Shown: piece by piece, positions 12,541 to 24,179 of the stretch
How positions within the stretch are numbered: the first letter of the stretch is position 1
How the letters are laid out: each line of letters starts with the position of its first letter
Assembly (NCBI GenBank): GCA_039720395.1
Contig: CM077833.1
Location: forward strand, 10,787,133 to 10,851,132
Direction of reading: 5' to 3'
DNA: 64,000 bases
Source of the DNA: Liquidambar formosana
Taxonomy: Eukaryota > Streptophyta > Magnoliopsida > Saxifragales > Altingiaceae
The notes under the pieces: generated by a model
The model's database searches: none
Told to the model about the DNA's origin: nothing
What the model saw: only the letters and a program-made list of their open reading frames with translations
Translations under genes and position numbers: made by a program

Positions 12541-13708
12541 CGAGATAGGATCGCGGCAAAGCTATGTAAGCTTGAAACAGCCTTCATAAGTTGAGATGTG
12601 GTTGTGAAAAGCCATGTAGGCTTGAAGCGGCCCTCACAGGTCGGGGTGAGATTAATAGGAAGCTATATAAGCTTGAAATGGTTACCGTTAGCCGAGGTAG
12701 GATGCGAATGGTTCCCGTGAACTGCTTAGAGTTATAGAAAAGCAATAGTAAGCTCGAAGTGGCTCTCGTGAGCCGAAAGAGGCTACAAATGGTTCCTGTG
12801 AGTAGTGTAAGGGTGTAAATGGTTCTTATGAACCATTTTTAGAGTTATAGAAAAGCCCATGTGGGCTAGAAGTGGCTCTAGTGAGTCGAAGCAGGGTGTA
12901 AATGGTTTCTGCGAACTATTCTGAGTTGTAAGAAGGCCTAAGTAGGCTAGAAGTGGCTCTCATTAGCCGAGGTAAGAGTTGTGGAATGATCTGGGTCACT
13001 CAGTGGCTGCTCTAAGTCGAGGAACGGAATTTCAGAGTGAACTGGGTCACTCAGCGGCTCCTGTAAGTCGAGGAACAGAGTTGTGGAGTGAACTTTGTCG
13101 AGAGAAGAGTTGTACGTTCCTGTGAACCCTTTAGAGGTACAGAAGGGTTGTATATACGCTTAGCGGCCCCCGTGGGTTGAGATAGGATGTAAATGGTCCC
13201 CGTGAACCATTTAGAGATGTAGAAAAGCTTAAGTAAACTTAAAACGACTCTCGTGAGTTGAAATAGGATGTAAATGGTTCACGTGAACCATTTAGAGTTG
13301 TAAAAAAGCTTAAGTAAGCTTAGAATGAATGTAAACGATTCACGTGAACCATTTAGAGATGTGGAAAAGCTTAAGTAAGCTTAGAACGACTCCCGTGAAC
13401 CGATATAGGATGTAGATGGTTCTCATGAACCATTTAGAGTTGTGAAAGAGCTTATGTAAGCTTAGAATGAATGTAAATGATTTACGTGAACCATTCAAAG
13501 GTGTGAAAAGCTTAAGTAGGCTTAAAACGACTCCCGTGAGCCGAGATAGGATATAGATGGTTCTCGTGAACCATTTAGAGATGTGAAAAGCTTAAATAAG
13601 CTTAGAATGAATGTAAATGGTTTACGTGAACCATTTAGAGGTGTGAAAAGCTTAAGTAAGCTTGGAATGACTCCCGTGAGTCGAAGTAGGATGTAAATGG
13701 TTCACGTG
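12540..13708. repeat. Palindromic tandem array with G-box cores (left part)
   Basis: Units of about 60 bp alternate two palindromes: GGTTCACGTGAACC (with variants such as GGTTCTCGTGAACC) and AAGCTTAAGTAAGCTT, joined by 'atttagagatgtg' and 'agaatgaatgtaaat'. The units become more regular toward 13708, where a solo LTR interrupts the array. It resumes at 16483. Several units keep an intact CACGTG. Confidence 0.8.
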
Positions 13709-16482
13709 TGTAGACACCCTAATTTCATCCCTAGAAGTTCATGAACTCATTTCATGAGTTCTTGAAGTATTTAGAAGTTTCTAAGTCTTAAAGGACACTT
13801 TTGCCCTTTTAAGCTTATGAGAATGGTTCATCATTACATGCATATTTTTGTCTTATTGTTGAGTCCCATCACTTGCATTTAGTTTCTAGGACTATTTTGA
13901 ATATATGTGTCAAATTTGGTTCAATTCCAGATATGTTTGGATAGTTAATTAGAACTTTTGCGACTTGAAGGGAAATTTCGTCTTTTACTTCGTATATTTT
14001 CCAATTGACTTTGAAACTCGTTTCAAATTGTTCCATTGATCTTAGAATGATGAAATGAGCCTAATTTAAGTGCTAATTTAATTATTGAATAGGTTTTGGA
14101 TTAATTCACCATACTACTCTATAGCTAATTGACCTTTTTTCGGTTAATCGCCTTATGAAAACCCAGCCACTTAATCGTGGTCAGGGATTTTTGGTCCAAG
14201 AATATTCTAGACTTATTCTACATTGAATTCTTGAAATTTTGGCTTTTGAATCACTCAAATCGGAGTTGATTTGAAGAATTTGTGTCCATTTGAAGTTAGA
14301 AGTTCGAACTAAGTTCGGGTTCATGATGTTCTTGGAAACCTGAGATCCCTCTCAGGTGACCAGTTCACCCAACCCGTCCAACCGATTCACTTAACTGGTC
14401 ACCCGAACTCTCTGTCTTTGTTTGTCCTTCTTTGAAGTTTTGACGGATTAGGACTCTTGTACTCCGAATTTCTTCCTTCCAAAAGTGTTTTAAACCTATT
14501 GGGATGTGATTTTGAGTTTTCCAACATCTAGAGGATTTAATAATAGCTTCAGATTGGTTTTATGGTGAATTAATCTCAACCATTTGTTCATATGGTTGGT
14601 TGGTTATAAATAGGGACTCATTCATCAGCATAAAGGACTTTTAGAACCTTTGACACTTCATATTCAAAAGAGATCTAGCGAGAATGAATTTGCACACACC
14701 CATATCACTTGGAGAAGGCTTTCTATTATAATTTTGAAGAGGAATTAGAAGGCAATCAAGTCAAACAAGAAAGAAGAACGCAGTGAAGACCTTTGCTTTG
14801 TTGTAAGTATCCTTATTCTCTTTCTACGATTCCTTCTTCTTCTACTCCATTCTCTGCATAGTTATGGCTTAAAATTGATTTAGGAATCATATATACTCTA
14901 TATTTTAGAGTGTATATGATTCATATGATGTTAAAAGCATACTAGTGGAGTAGGATTACAAATTGTTTGCTGGTAGGATAGTTTTTCTCTTAAGGATACG
15001 GGTACGTAATACCCTGAAAAATTTTTGGTATGTTTAGGCCGTTTTCTCCTCATGGTTCAATTATATGCATGATTTTAAGCATCTTTTGTATAGGACACTT
15101 GCTATGTAAGCTTCATCTTTATAGGTGTATGGATAATTATTCTTTTCAAGGATAATTATCGTCTTTAGAGGGTGAGGTTGTGCATAGGTGTTTTCTAGAG
15201 TGTGTTTAAGTGAGCCATGAGTTTCTTTGCATCATGTTAGATTTTATTTCATGTTTTGGATTGTTAGATGATATTTTCATCATGATAATTCATATTTGGC
15301 GTATTTTTGATAGTTTTATGCATGTTAGGGTGTTTAAGGCATATAAGAGTATATTGGGGTTTTCTTTCTCTTTTCATTTTTGTTCTTTGCATGAGTATTA
15401 GGTCATTATATGCATGTTTAGTATTCTGTCGATATTTGATTTAGGTTTTTTAATGATGATTTGAGCATGAATATGGTTGGTTTGAACTTGATAATTGCCC
15501 TATAGCATACATGGGGTGATTAATTATTGTTTTCTCATTGTTTTGAGATATTTGGCAAATGGTAAGTGGTTCATGATGAGTTTTGTTATGATTTGTTCTC
15601 TTCTCCCCCCTTTAGGTTATTCTTTTTACTTTGAACTATGACTCCTGAGTTTCCAACTTTTCTAAAACTCCTTTTTGAATAAGAGTTCTATCTCTTCTCA
15701 AATTCTATTTTTTTTCTAAAACTTTTTATTGAGCAAGAGTTCTATCTCTTTTCAAATTCTATCTTTTTTCAAAATTCCTTTTTTGGAAATTCTTTCTTTT
15801 TAAAACTCTTCTTTTCTTTAAATGGAAACTTAGGGTTTATAGTTCATTATAAAGGGAGTAACCATTTCTCAATCGAACTACGTGGACTTTAATCCTTATA
15901 TCTTTGTATGTAAGGTACGTAGGCGTTCATTTGATGTTCAAGTCCGCCCTAAGATACAAAGTATCCTAGGTTTTCTTTTCTTTTTTATTATTTTTATTCT
16001 TATCTCTCTCTCTACTACTTTCCATATATCTCCTATTTATTCATGGATGTTTACAATGCTTTGTGGATGTTTATAATGTTTTATGGATGTTCATGGATGA
16101 ATATGAATGATTATGGATGATTCTTTACATATGTATGGTGACTAATTAGGAAGTGATTAAAATAGCCTATATAAATTCAGAGACCCATTTTGGGGCGATG
16201 TGGGTGCCTATAGGAAGTTTCCTAAAACCTTCCCACATCGTAATTTAGTCTCCAAATCTTCTCTTGTTTTGTTAAGACCTATTTTTCCTTGATCAAGGTC
16301 ATGTGTTTGGTTTTCAAAGGTTTCCTTTTAAAACTATTGTCATGGTTTTCCCTTTTTTTCCTTAAAAAAAATAAGGTGGCGACCCCCTTGTTTATTTGTT
16401 TTTGTGAACCTTTAAAAAACAGATTTTTATTTAAATCTCTATCTTTTTAAAAAGGGTTTCTGATTAAAACCCGTGGTTCACA
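13709..16482 (+). mobile_element. Solo LTR A (2774 bp), plus orientation
   Basis: Ends are TGTAGACACC and GTGGTTCACA. The element is inserted into a CACGTG palindrome of the tandem array: ACGTG precedes it and ACTGTG follows, an imperfect 5-bp duplication. The reverse complement of 20049-23475 is the same LTR. No internal coding sequence adjoins either copy, so each appears to be a solo LTR left by LTR-LTR recombination. It contains no gene. Pyrimidine-rich blocks and 'ttttctaaaactcctttttg' repeats lie at 15640-15830. Confidence 0.8.
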
Positions 16483-16770
16483 ACTGTGAACCACTAGAGA
16501 ACGTAGAAAAGCTTAAGTAAGCTTAGAATGAATGTAAATGGTTTACTGTGAACCATTTAGAGGTGTGAAAAAGCTTAAGCAAGCTTAGAGTGAATGTAAA
16601 TGGTTCACGTAAACCATTTAAAGGTGTGAAAAGCTTAAGTAAGCTTGGAACGACTCCATGAGTCGAAGTAGGATGTAAATGGTTCGTGTGAACCACTTAG
16701 AGACGTAGAAAAGCTTAAGTAAGCTTAGAATGAATGTAAATGGTTTACGTGAACCATTTATAGGTGTGGA
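16483..16770. repeat. Palindromic tandem array (right part)
   Basis: Continues the array of 12540-13708 after the solo LTR, with the same AAGCTTAAGTAAGCTT and GGTTCACGT(A/G)AACC palindromes, then fades near 16770. Confidence 0.8.
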
Positions 16771-17059
16771 CAATTCTTACGAATTATATCAGAAGATTGA
16801 AAACACATCAATGCACTTTTGTGATCAATAAATTAAAGTCTTATGCCATTTTCATATTGTTCCCCTTTCTTTTCTATCTTTGCTTTATTTTTTTTTTACT
16901 CATCTATCTATTAACATGCTCTGATATGCTTCATGATATGTCTGTGCATATACTTACCTGCTTTGTAGCTTCTGTTTATTTGCTCATGTTTTGCTTTACT
17001 TTGCTTTTGCTTCGAGTCTGATGCTTTGAATTCCATGGTTTTGCTTTTGTAGATTTATT

Positions 17060-19640
17060 ATGGCTTCTGTTGGAGGATTTGGTAGAGACGATCCAGGACG
17101 TGGTCCACCCAGGTGTTGCCCTTCTAGTGCCGAGAAAAGCAAGGGCGTCATAGTTGATGCTCCCCGCTGGAGAAAACGTCGACGTGGGAGCGACATCATG
17201 ATTGACAAGGCTATAGCTACAGCCTGTGCTGAGGTAGAGGCTTGAGACACAGAGCCTGAGGCCAAGGCTGAGGGAGTTGGGCCCTAGACGGAGGCCGCTG
17301 AGACAGGCCTTGATGAAGAGGACTTGGTCGGGATCATGGAGGGCCAGGACGCGCTTAGGGGTAGGTGTCGCAGGGCATAAATGCCTACTATTGCTGGTGG
17401 GGCTGATCATAGGAAGCCCACTACTGAGGAGAGAGCTCGGATGGCTAATACCGAGCTGTTGAGGGGTTTGTCGACCCACTTTTCGATGTACACTCGCATC
17501 AGGACAGTGAGTAAATTTGTTTTGCGTTTCTGTCTTCTTTTCTTTTATTCATTCTGTTTGCTTTGCCGTTCATTTCTTTTTCAAGTATCCTGACAAGCTT
17601 CTTTCCTGTTTTCTTTTTCTTTGAATCTTGACAGAGTCCAACCGAGTGGAACCTTACTTTCCGAGGTGCATGGCACACCGCGGTCGAGTTGGCGAGGAAC
17701 GCCAACCCGATCTTGCGAGCTTGGATGGAGGAAGCAGGCTTTGGAGCCTTCATGACCCTTTATGCCTTCAGGGTGAGGCATCATTTTATTTAGGCTTTAG
17801 CTGAGAGGTGGTTTTCTACCACCAACTCTTTCTACTTGCGGTAGTTTGAGTTGACACCAACCCCGCTAGATTGGACAATGATTACGAGGATCCGGTTTGG
17901 TGGGGCCCCACTTTTGAGGCGTTGTGTAGAGTTGTCGGAGGTGGTCCACTTGTTGGACATCATTCCGATGGGACCTTCGAAGTCCCGTATCAAGCTGAGC
18001 AACCTGTGGAGCGGCAGAGATGAGCATGACGACTTTGCTCCAAACTTCGGTGACCGAAATGAGATCATGTTCCATCAATTGTTTATCTATTTCATCACCG
18101 GCTGTTTCTTCCCTGACACTGGATCCACCATTGCCTATGACTTTGTGGCACTGACTGAGCATCACGAGAGGCTAGGGACCTATGACTGGGAGTCTACGGC
18201 CTTTGCTGCCTTCTTGGAGGGTATGCAGAGGAAGGCCTCTGATGAGATTGGCTCATTCTCGGGTTTCTACCTATTTCTTCAGGCACTTTCTCTGTTCTCC
18301 TGAAGTTTTTCTTTTTCAGTTTTGTCATGCTTCTCTTATTTCCTATCTTGCCAGTAGTTTTGATGCATGTTCTGTTTTGTAACAAATGTGGGCTTTCGAG
18401 TATATTCTTCCTTTCCATCTTTTGACCTGCCATCGCTGACGCCTTCTCCCAGGAGCAAGCAATGGATCCTAATGCCCAAGTCATCCAGGTAGCCTTCACT
18501 GACTTCTTGATGGCCTGCTTGTAGCTAGAGTGCGTCACGATTAACTCGGTGAGTTGTGGTTTTTAATTTCTGAGATTGTTGGCATGTATGCATAGCCATT
18601 AGTTGATGACTTCTTGGTTTTGCTGCTCATACCACGTTCCGGCCCTACCTCGACAGCGAGCATTTCGGGTGTGACAAGGGTAGTGGATGCAAGGGGTCGA
18701 GCATCGCATCGCATCTCCCTTCGAGGTTGGGATACCTAGGAGATGTACATAGAAGAGTCGACCCTACCGTCAACTGACTGGGGAGGTTCGGATTCTGCTG
18801 TCGCCTCCCAAGGTCCAATTCGAGAGTCTCAACACCTTCCTTGGGGTGATTGAGGATGCAGCTCAACATTTAGGTGAGGCCAGCGATAGCTACTATGCTT
18901 GGTTTGCCTCCCAGTCCATTGGTTTCATCATGCCCACCATGCCTACGATTGGTAATGTATCTTTCAGCGGCGACGTGCTGCGCCACTAGCTAGTGAATTC
19001 TTGTAACTTTTTTTGCTTTCCATATTATGTTTTTATCTCTTTCATTTGATGGATTTGAACCTGGTTTTCTATCTTGACAGCCCGAACCTAATTGTAGTGA
19101 ACTGGACGGAGCACGAGGCGATGATTCATCGCCTCGAAGTCCTAGAGCGAGATTGTGCATTCCACGTGCAGCGTTATGTGAGTTTCCTCCTTTTTCTCTT
19201 TTCACTTTCTTGCTATTCTTTTGCTATTGCTTATCAAATCCTTTAATTAGTTGGCTGTGGAGGCAGAGCTCCAGGAGTTGAAGCAAGCTTAGGCGAGGGC
19301 CAGTGGTGAGAGCTCGGGGGCCGCAGCTGACACGGAAACGGTCCTAGACTCTGCCCCAATCGCCAAGGACACCCAAGTTTACATTTTTTGTAGTAGTTCC
19401 CTTTCTTTAGTGTTTTTGCCCGTTATTGCCTCATTTGATCCTTATTTTTCTTTTTCTTTCCTTTTTAGGTTACTTTGGTGCCTGGCGCCATAGCTGAGAT
19501 TGACGCGAAGGCATTGGTGGAGTTGAGGACTGGCGATGATGAGCCGATGGTTGAGGCGGAGCCTAATGCTGAGGCGGAACTCAATAGAGCTGATAGAGAT
19601 GATGCCAGGGATGGCAGCGATGAGGAGGCAAGAGGTGATG
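17060..19640 (+). pseudogene. Antisense ORF with plant mobile domain (decayed, spliced)
   Basis: A plus-strand coding region lies opposite to gag-pol. It begins at 17060 (MASVGGFGRDDPGRGPP), after an acceptor-like tttgtag. The first coding block runs to 17506, where GTGAGT is a donor. The acceptor ttgacag ends at 17634 and the next block runs to 18282. That block reads EWNLTFRGAWHTAVELA, then EEAGFGAFMTLYAFR, ALAERWFSTTNSFYLR, LFIYFITGCFFPDTG and GTYDWESTAFAAFLEG. This order matches the plant mobile domain (PF10536). A WAFEY block at 18388 fits the domain's end after another intron. An acidic tail follows at 19472-19640. At least four in-frame stops are present. Extra antisense ORFs between pol and the 3' LTR are known in Tat elements. 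Their function is unknown. Confidence 0.75.
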
Positions 19641-20048
19641 ATGGCTCCTATGACATCCATGCCCTATATCGAAAATGGCTATGGGATTGTCATGTTATTG
19701 AGAGAGGCAATGTAGGCACCTTTTCCTTCACCTTCACCGCATAGATCTGGCATTAGTTGCAAGAGCGAGCAAACCTAACATAGTCATTTTCCATGGTTGT
19801 CCACTAGTAACCCATTTGCATGATTTTCTGAGCCAGCATGAACCCATTTATGTGGGCCCCGTATTGCCCTGCGTGGACTTCCTCGATGAGTTGTGAAGCT
19901 TCTCGGGCATCGACACATTTGAGTAACACAGAGTCATAAGACCTTTTCTAGAGAGTATCGTTGTCGAGGAAAAATTGCATTGCCATCCTCTAAATGGTTC
20001 GTTTATTAGTGTCTGTCGTAGTTTCAGGGTATTTTCTCTCTTTGATGA
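19640..20048 (-). pseudogene. Integrase zinc-binding domain and truncated core start
   Basis: Minus-strand frames read RMAMQFFLDNDTL, then a histidine pair (HAGQYGAHINGFMLAQK), then an MQMGY block and two cysteines (CN*CQIYA). This is the HHCC finger of a Ty3/gypsy integrase. After a frameshift the start of the catalytic core follows (PFSI*GMDVIGAI), where two TAG codons stand where tryptophans are expected. After GMDVIG the similarity stops and the antisense ORF tail begins, so the rest of the catalytic core is deleted. The upstream pol lies beyond the solo LTR at 20049-23475. Confidence 0.75.
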
Positions 20049-20939
20049 TGTGAACCACGGGTTTCGATCCAGGGGGAAGGAGAACCCTTCTTTTAAAAAG
20101 ACTTGTAGAGATTTAAATTAATAAAAATCTAGTTTTTAAAAGGTTCACAAAAACAAAACAAATAAGGAGTCGCCACCTCATTTTTAGGAAAAGAGGAAAA
20201 CCATAAAAACAGTTTTTTAAAGAAAAAAAATCTTTGAAAACAAACCACATGACTCCGATCAAGGAAAAGCAGGTCTATCAAAACAAGAGAGGATTCGGAG
20301 ACTAAGTTACGATGTGGGAAGGTTCTAGGAAACATCCTATAGGCACCCACCTCACCCCAAAATGGGTCTCTGAATTTATATGGGTTATTTCAATCACTTC
20401 CTAATTAGTCACCATGCATATGCAAAGAATCATCCATAAATAATCCACATCCATCCATGAACATCCATAAAACATATAAACATCCATAAAGCATGTAAAC
20501 ATCCATGAACAAGTATGAGAAATATGGAAAGCAAGTAAGAGATAGAGAGAATGAACAAACAAATCCATCCTATCCACTAGCAAATATGTGATGGATAAAT
20601 GAGCAAGCAAACAAATCCATCCTATTCACTAACAAATATGTGATGGATAAATGTATAAGCATGGGTCCATCCTATCCACTAACATATATGTGATGGACAA
20701 ATGGGTAGAAAGAGAGAAGAAAAGAAAGAAAAAGAAAACCTAGGATACTTAGTATCCTAGGGCGGACTTGAACATCAAATGAGCGCCTACGTACCTTACA
20801 TACAAAGATGCAAGGATCAAGGTCCACGTAGTTCGATTGAGAAGGGGTTACTCCCTTTACAATGAACTAAAAACCCTAAGTTTCCATTAAAAGAAAAGAA
20901 GAGTTTGAAAAAGAAGAAGAGTTTCCAAAAAAGGAATTT

Positions 20940-21190
20940 AAGAAAAGATAGAATTTGAAAAGAGATAGAACTCTTATCCAAAAAGAAGTTTGAGAAAAGT
21001 AGAATTCTAAAAGAGATAGAACTCTAATTAACAGAGTTTTAGTGAAAGTAGAGTTCTAAAAGAGATAGAACTCTTATTCAAAAAGGATTTTAAGAAAAGT
21101 AGAATTCTAAAAGAGATAGAACTCTAATTAAAATAGAATTTTAGTGAAAGTAGAGTTCTAAAAGAGATAGAACTCTAATCAAAACAGAAT
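20940..21190. repeat. Hairpin tandem array inside solo LTR B
   Basis: The module AGAGTTCTAAAAGAGATAGA followed by ACTCT, itself an inverted repeat (AGAGTTCT / AGAACTCT), recurs four to five times at a spacing near 55-60 bp. The corresponding region of solo LTR A (about 15660-15790) has fewer copies. Confidence 0.75.
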
Positions 21191-21294
21191 TTTGAGAGAG
21201 TTAGAAACTTAGGACTTCCAATTCAAAGTAAAGACAATAACCCGAGGGGGAGAAGAGAACAATTCATACACAACTTACCATAAACCACTTACCA

Positions 21295-21640
21295 TATGCA
21301 AATTATCCCGAAACATCGAGAAAACACCAATTAATCACCCCATGTATTCTATAGGGCAATCATTAAGCTCAAACCATTCATATTCATGCTTAAATCATCA
21401 TTAGAAGACCTAATTCACATCTGGACAGAATACTAAATATGCATATAATGACCTAACGCTCATGCAAATCATCCCGAAACATTGAGAAATCACCAATTAA
21501 TCACCCTATGTATTCTATAAGGCAATTATTAAGCTCAAATCATTCATATTCATGCTCAAATCATCATTAGAAGACCTAAATCAAATCTGGACAGAATACT
21601 AAACATGCATACAATGACCTAAAACTCATGCAAATAACAA
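21295..21640. repeat. Tandem duplication (two units of about 175 bp) in solo LTR B
   Basis: The segment from 'catgcaaatcatcccgaaac' or its near match, through 'caattaatcacccc' and 'cattcatattcatgct', to 'ctggacagaatactaaa' is present twice in a row with few differences. Confidence 0.75.
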
Positions 21641-23559
21641 AAATCGAAAGAAAAACTCAATCCTATATGCTCTTATATGCTCTAAACACCCTAACATGCA
21701 CAAAACTATCAAAAACATGCTAAATAGGCATTACCATGATGAAAATATCATATGACAATCCTAAACATGAAAAGAAAATCTACCATGATGCCTTAGGTAA
21801 GTACTTTATGTAAGAATGTGAAATAATCATCCTTACGGCAAGCTTTCTTAAGTAAAACTATCCAGAGATAATTTTACGTAGAAATCACTTCGTATGAATG
21901 GTTTCTTCACATATCCTACGTAAAATATATACCTAAGAATGCAAAGAAACTCACAGCGCACTTAAACACACTCTAGAAAACACCTATGCACAACCTCACC
22001 TTCTAAGGACGATAATTATCCTCAAAAAGGATAATCATCCATACACCTATGAAGACGAGGCTTACACAGCAAGTATCCTATACAAAAGATGCTTAAAATC
22101 ATGCATATAATTGAACCATGAAGAGAAAATGGCCTAAACACATCAACTAATTTTTCATGCAAAACGTACATCTATCCTTAAGAGAGAAACTATCCTAACA
22201 GCAAGCAATTCGCAATCCTAATCCACTAACATGCATTCTCATAATTTTTGAATCATATACACTCTAAAATATAAAGTATATATGATTCCTAAATCAATTC
22301 TAAGCCATAGTTATGCAGAGAATGGAGTAGAAGAAGAAGGAATCATAAAAGGATGCAAGGGAGACTTACAATAAAGCAAGGGTCTTCGCTGTGTTCTTCC
22401 TTCTCTTTGGCTTGGTTCCCTTCTAGTTCCTCTTCAAAATTGCAGTAGAAAGCCTCCTCCAAGTGATATGGGTGTGTGCAAACTCGTGGTCCCTCTCTCT
22501 CTTATGAATATGAAGTGTCAAATAAGCCAAAAGTCCCTTATGCTGATGAATGAGCCTCTATTTATAACCAACCAACCATATGAACCAATGGTTGGGATCA
22601 ATTCACCATAAAATCAATCTAGGGCTGAAATTAAATCCCATGAATGTTAAACAACTCAAAACCACCTCCTAATAGGCTTAGAAGTCTTTTAGAAGGCTGA
22701 AATTCGGAGTGGTAGAGTCCCATTCCGTCAAAAATGCAAAAGGAGATAAATCAGGACGAAAGGCTCGGGTGACCAGTTGGTCCCAACCGGTCCAACCGGT
22801 TGGTGAACCGGTCCACCCGGTTGAGCCCAACCGGTCACCCGAGAAGAATCCAAAAATGTTGGAATTCTAGCTTGGTTTGGACTCCGAACTTTAAACGGAC
22901 ACAAATTCTTCATTTTAACTCCGATTTGAGTGATTCAAAAGCCAAAATTTCAAGGATTCAATGTAAAATAAGCTTAGAATATTCTTGAACCAAGAATCCC
23001 TAACCACAATCAGATGGCTGGGTTTTCATGAGGCGATTACCCGAAAAAAGGGTCAATTAAGCATAGGGTAATGTAGTGAACCAATCCCAAACCTATCAAT
23101 AAATTAAATTGGCACTTCAATTAGACTCATTTCATCATTCTAAGGCCAATGGAACACTCCGGAGCAAATTTGGAAGTCAATTGGAAAATATACGAAGTAA
23201 AAGACGAAATTGCCCTTCAAGTCGCAAAAGTTCTAATTAGCTATCCAAACCTATCTGGAATTGAACCAAATTTGACACATATCTAAAATGATCCTAGAAA
23301 CTAAATGCAAGTGATGGGACTCAACAAAGAGACAAAAATATGCATGCAATGATGACCTATTCTCCTAAGGCTTAAAAGGGCAAAATTGTCCTTTAAGGCT
23401 TAGGGACTCCTAGATGCTTCTAAACCTATCCAAATACTATCATGATCTCATGGGGGTGAAAATGGGGTGTCTACAAATGAAGACTATGATGTCTTGGTAC
23501 CACATTCTTCCATTAAATTCTTCCTCTACCGAGATCAGCATGATGCTTTCTATCAGCTA

Positions 23560-24000
23560 TGTATAGGCTGGGCTGTGCTTGATTATGATCTCTATTGGGT
23601 GTATGTCACGATCATCTAGGATGTTCATGAGAGATGCTAGTGTGGCAAATGCATCTACGAACTGGTTCCTGGACCTTGGCAGGTACTCGAATGTGATCTT
23701 ACGGAACTTGATACTGAGTTCCATCAGATATTGGTGATATATGACCAACTTCGAATCTTTGTCTTCCAATCGCCTACTGTTTAGCAAATGATAAGTGCAG
23801 AGTCCCCGTACACCTCGATATCTCAGATACCGAGGTCCAACGCTATTTGCAGACCTAGAATGCATGCTTCGTATTCTGCCATGTTGTTGGTGCATGGGAA
23901 TCAGAGTTTAATGGAAAGTGGGAGATGGGTACCCTATGGTGACACAAGGACGGCTCCAATTCCTTGGTCTATCATGTTAGCAAATCCATCAAAGTATAAT
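23560..24000 (-). pseudogene. Second (archaeal-type) RNase H of the Tat lineage
   Basis: Minus-strand frames read LYFDGFANMIDQGIGAVLV, then TNNMAEYEACILGLQIALDL, IEVYGDSALIICQ, and ITFEYLPRSRNQFVDAFATL. The carboxylates in YFDG, AEYEA, YGDSA and NQFVDA are the RNase H catalytic positions, and all four are preserved. Between them are stops and a frameshift near 23780. Tat/Ogre elements carry such a second RNase H between the usual RNase H and integrase, as here. The reading continues to about 23480, where solo LTR B cuts it. Confidence 0.8.
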
Positions 24001-24179
24001 CGCTATTCAAGGTATTCCTTGAGTTCTACTTCTGTGAGGTTCATCAAATCCTCGTATAGGGATGGATATTTGCATAGATTCATAATCTAGCAGGGGCATT
24101 TCAGCTAACTGATTGGCGATGGCCTACCTTTTCATAACTTTCTATGTGATAAATACTATGTCAAACTCTGTCAACAACA

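Larger units (their letters stand above)
20049..23475 (-). mobile_element. Solo LTR B (3427 bp), minus orientation
   Basis: Plus-strand ends are TGTGAACCACGG and GGGGTGTCTACA, the inverse of solo LTR A. GATGA precedes and AATGA follows, a 5-bp duplication with one change. It interrupts the integrase region of the giant element: pol resumes on both sides. It is about 650 bp longer than LTR A, owing to a hairpin-bearing tandem array (about 20940-21190) and a duplicated segment (about 21295-21640). Confidence 0.82.

Noticed and set aside
13709..23475. One large foldback transposon with 3-kb terminal inverted repeats
   Set aside because: The outer flanks (ACGTG and AATGA) do not match, while each arm has its own near-matching 5-bp flanks and TG...CA ends. 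Two solo LTRs explain it better.
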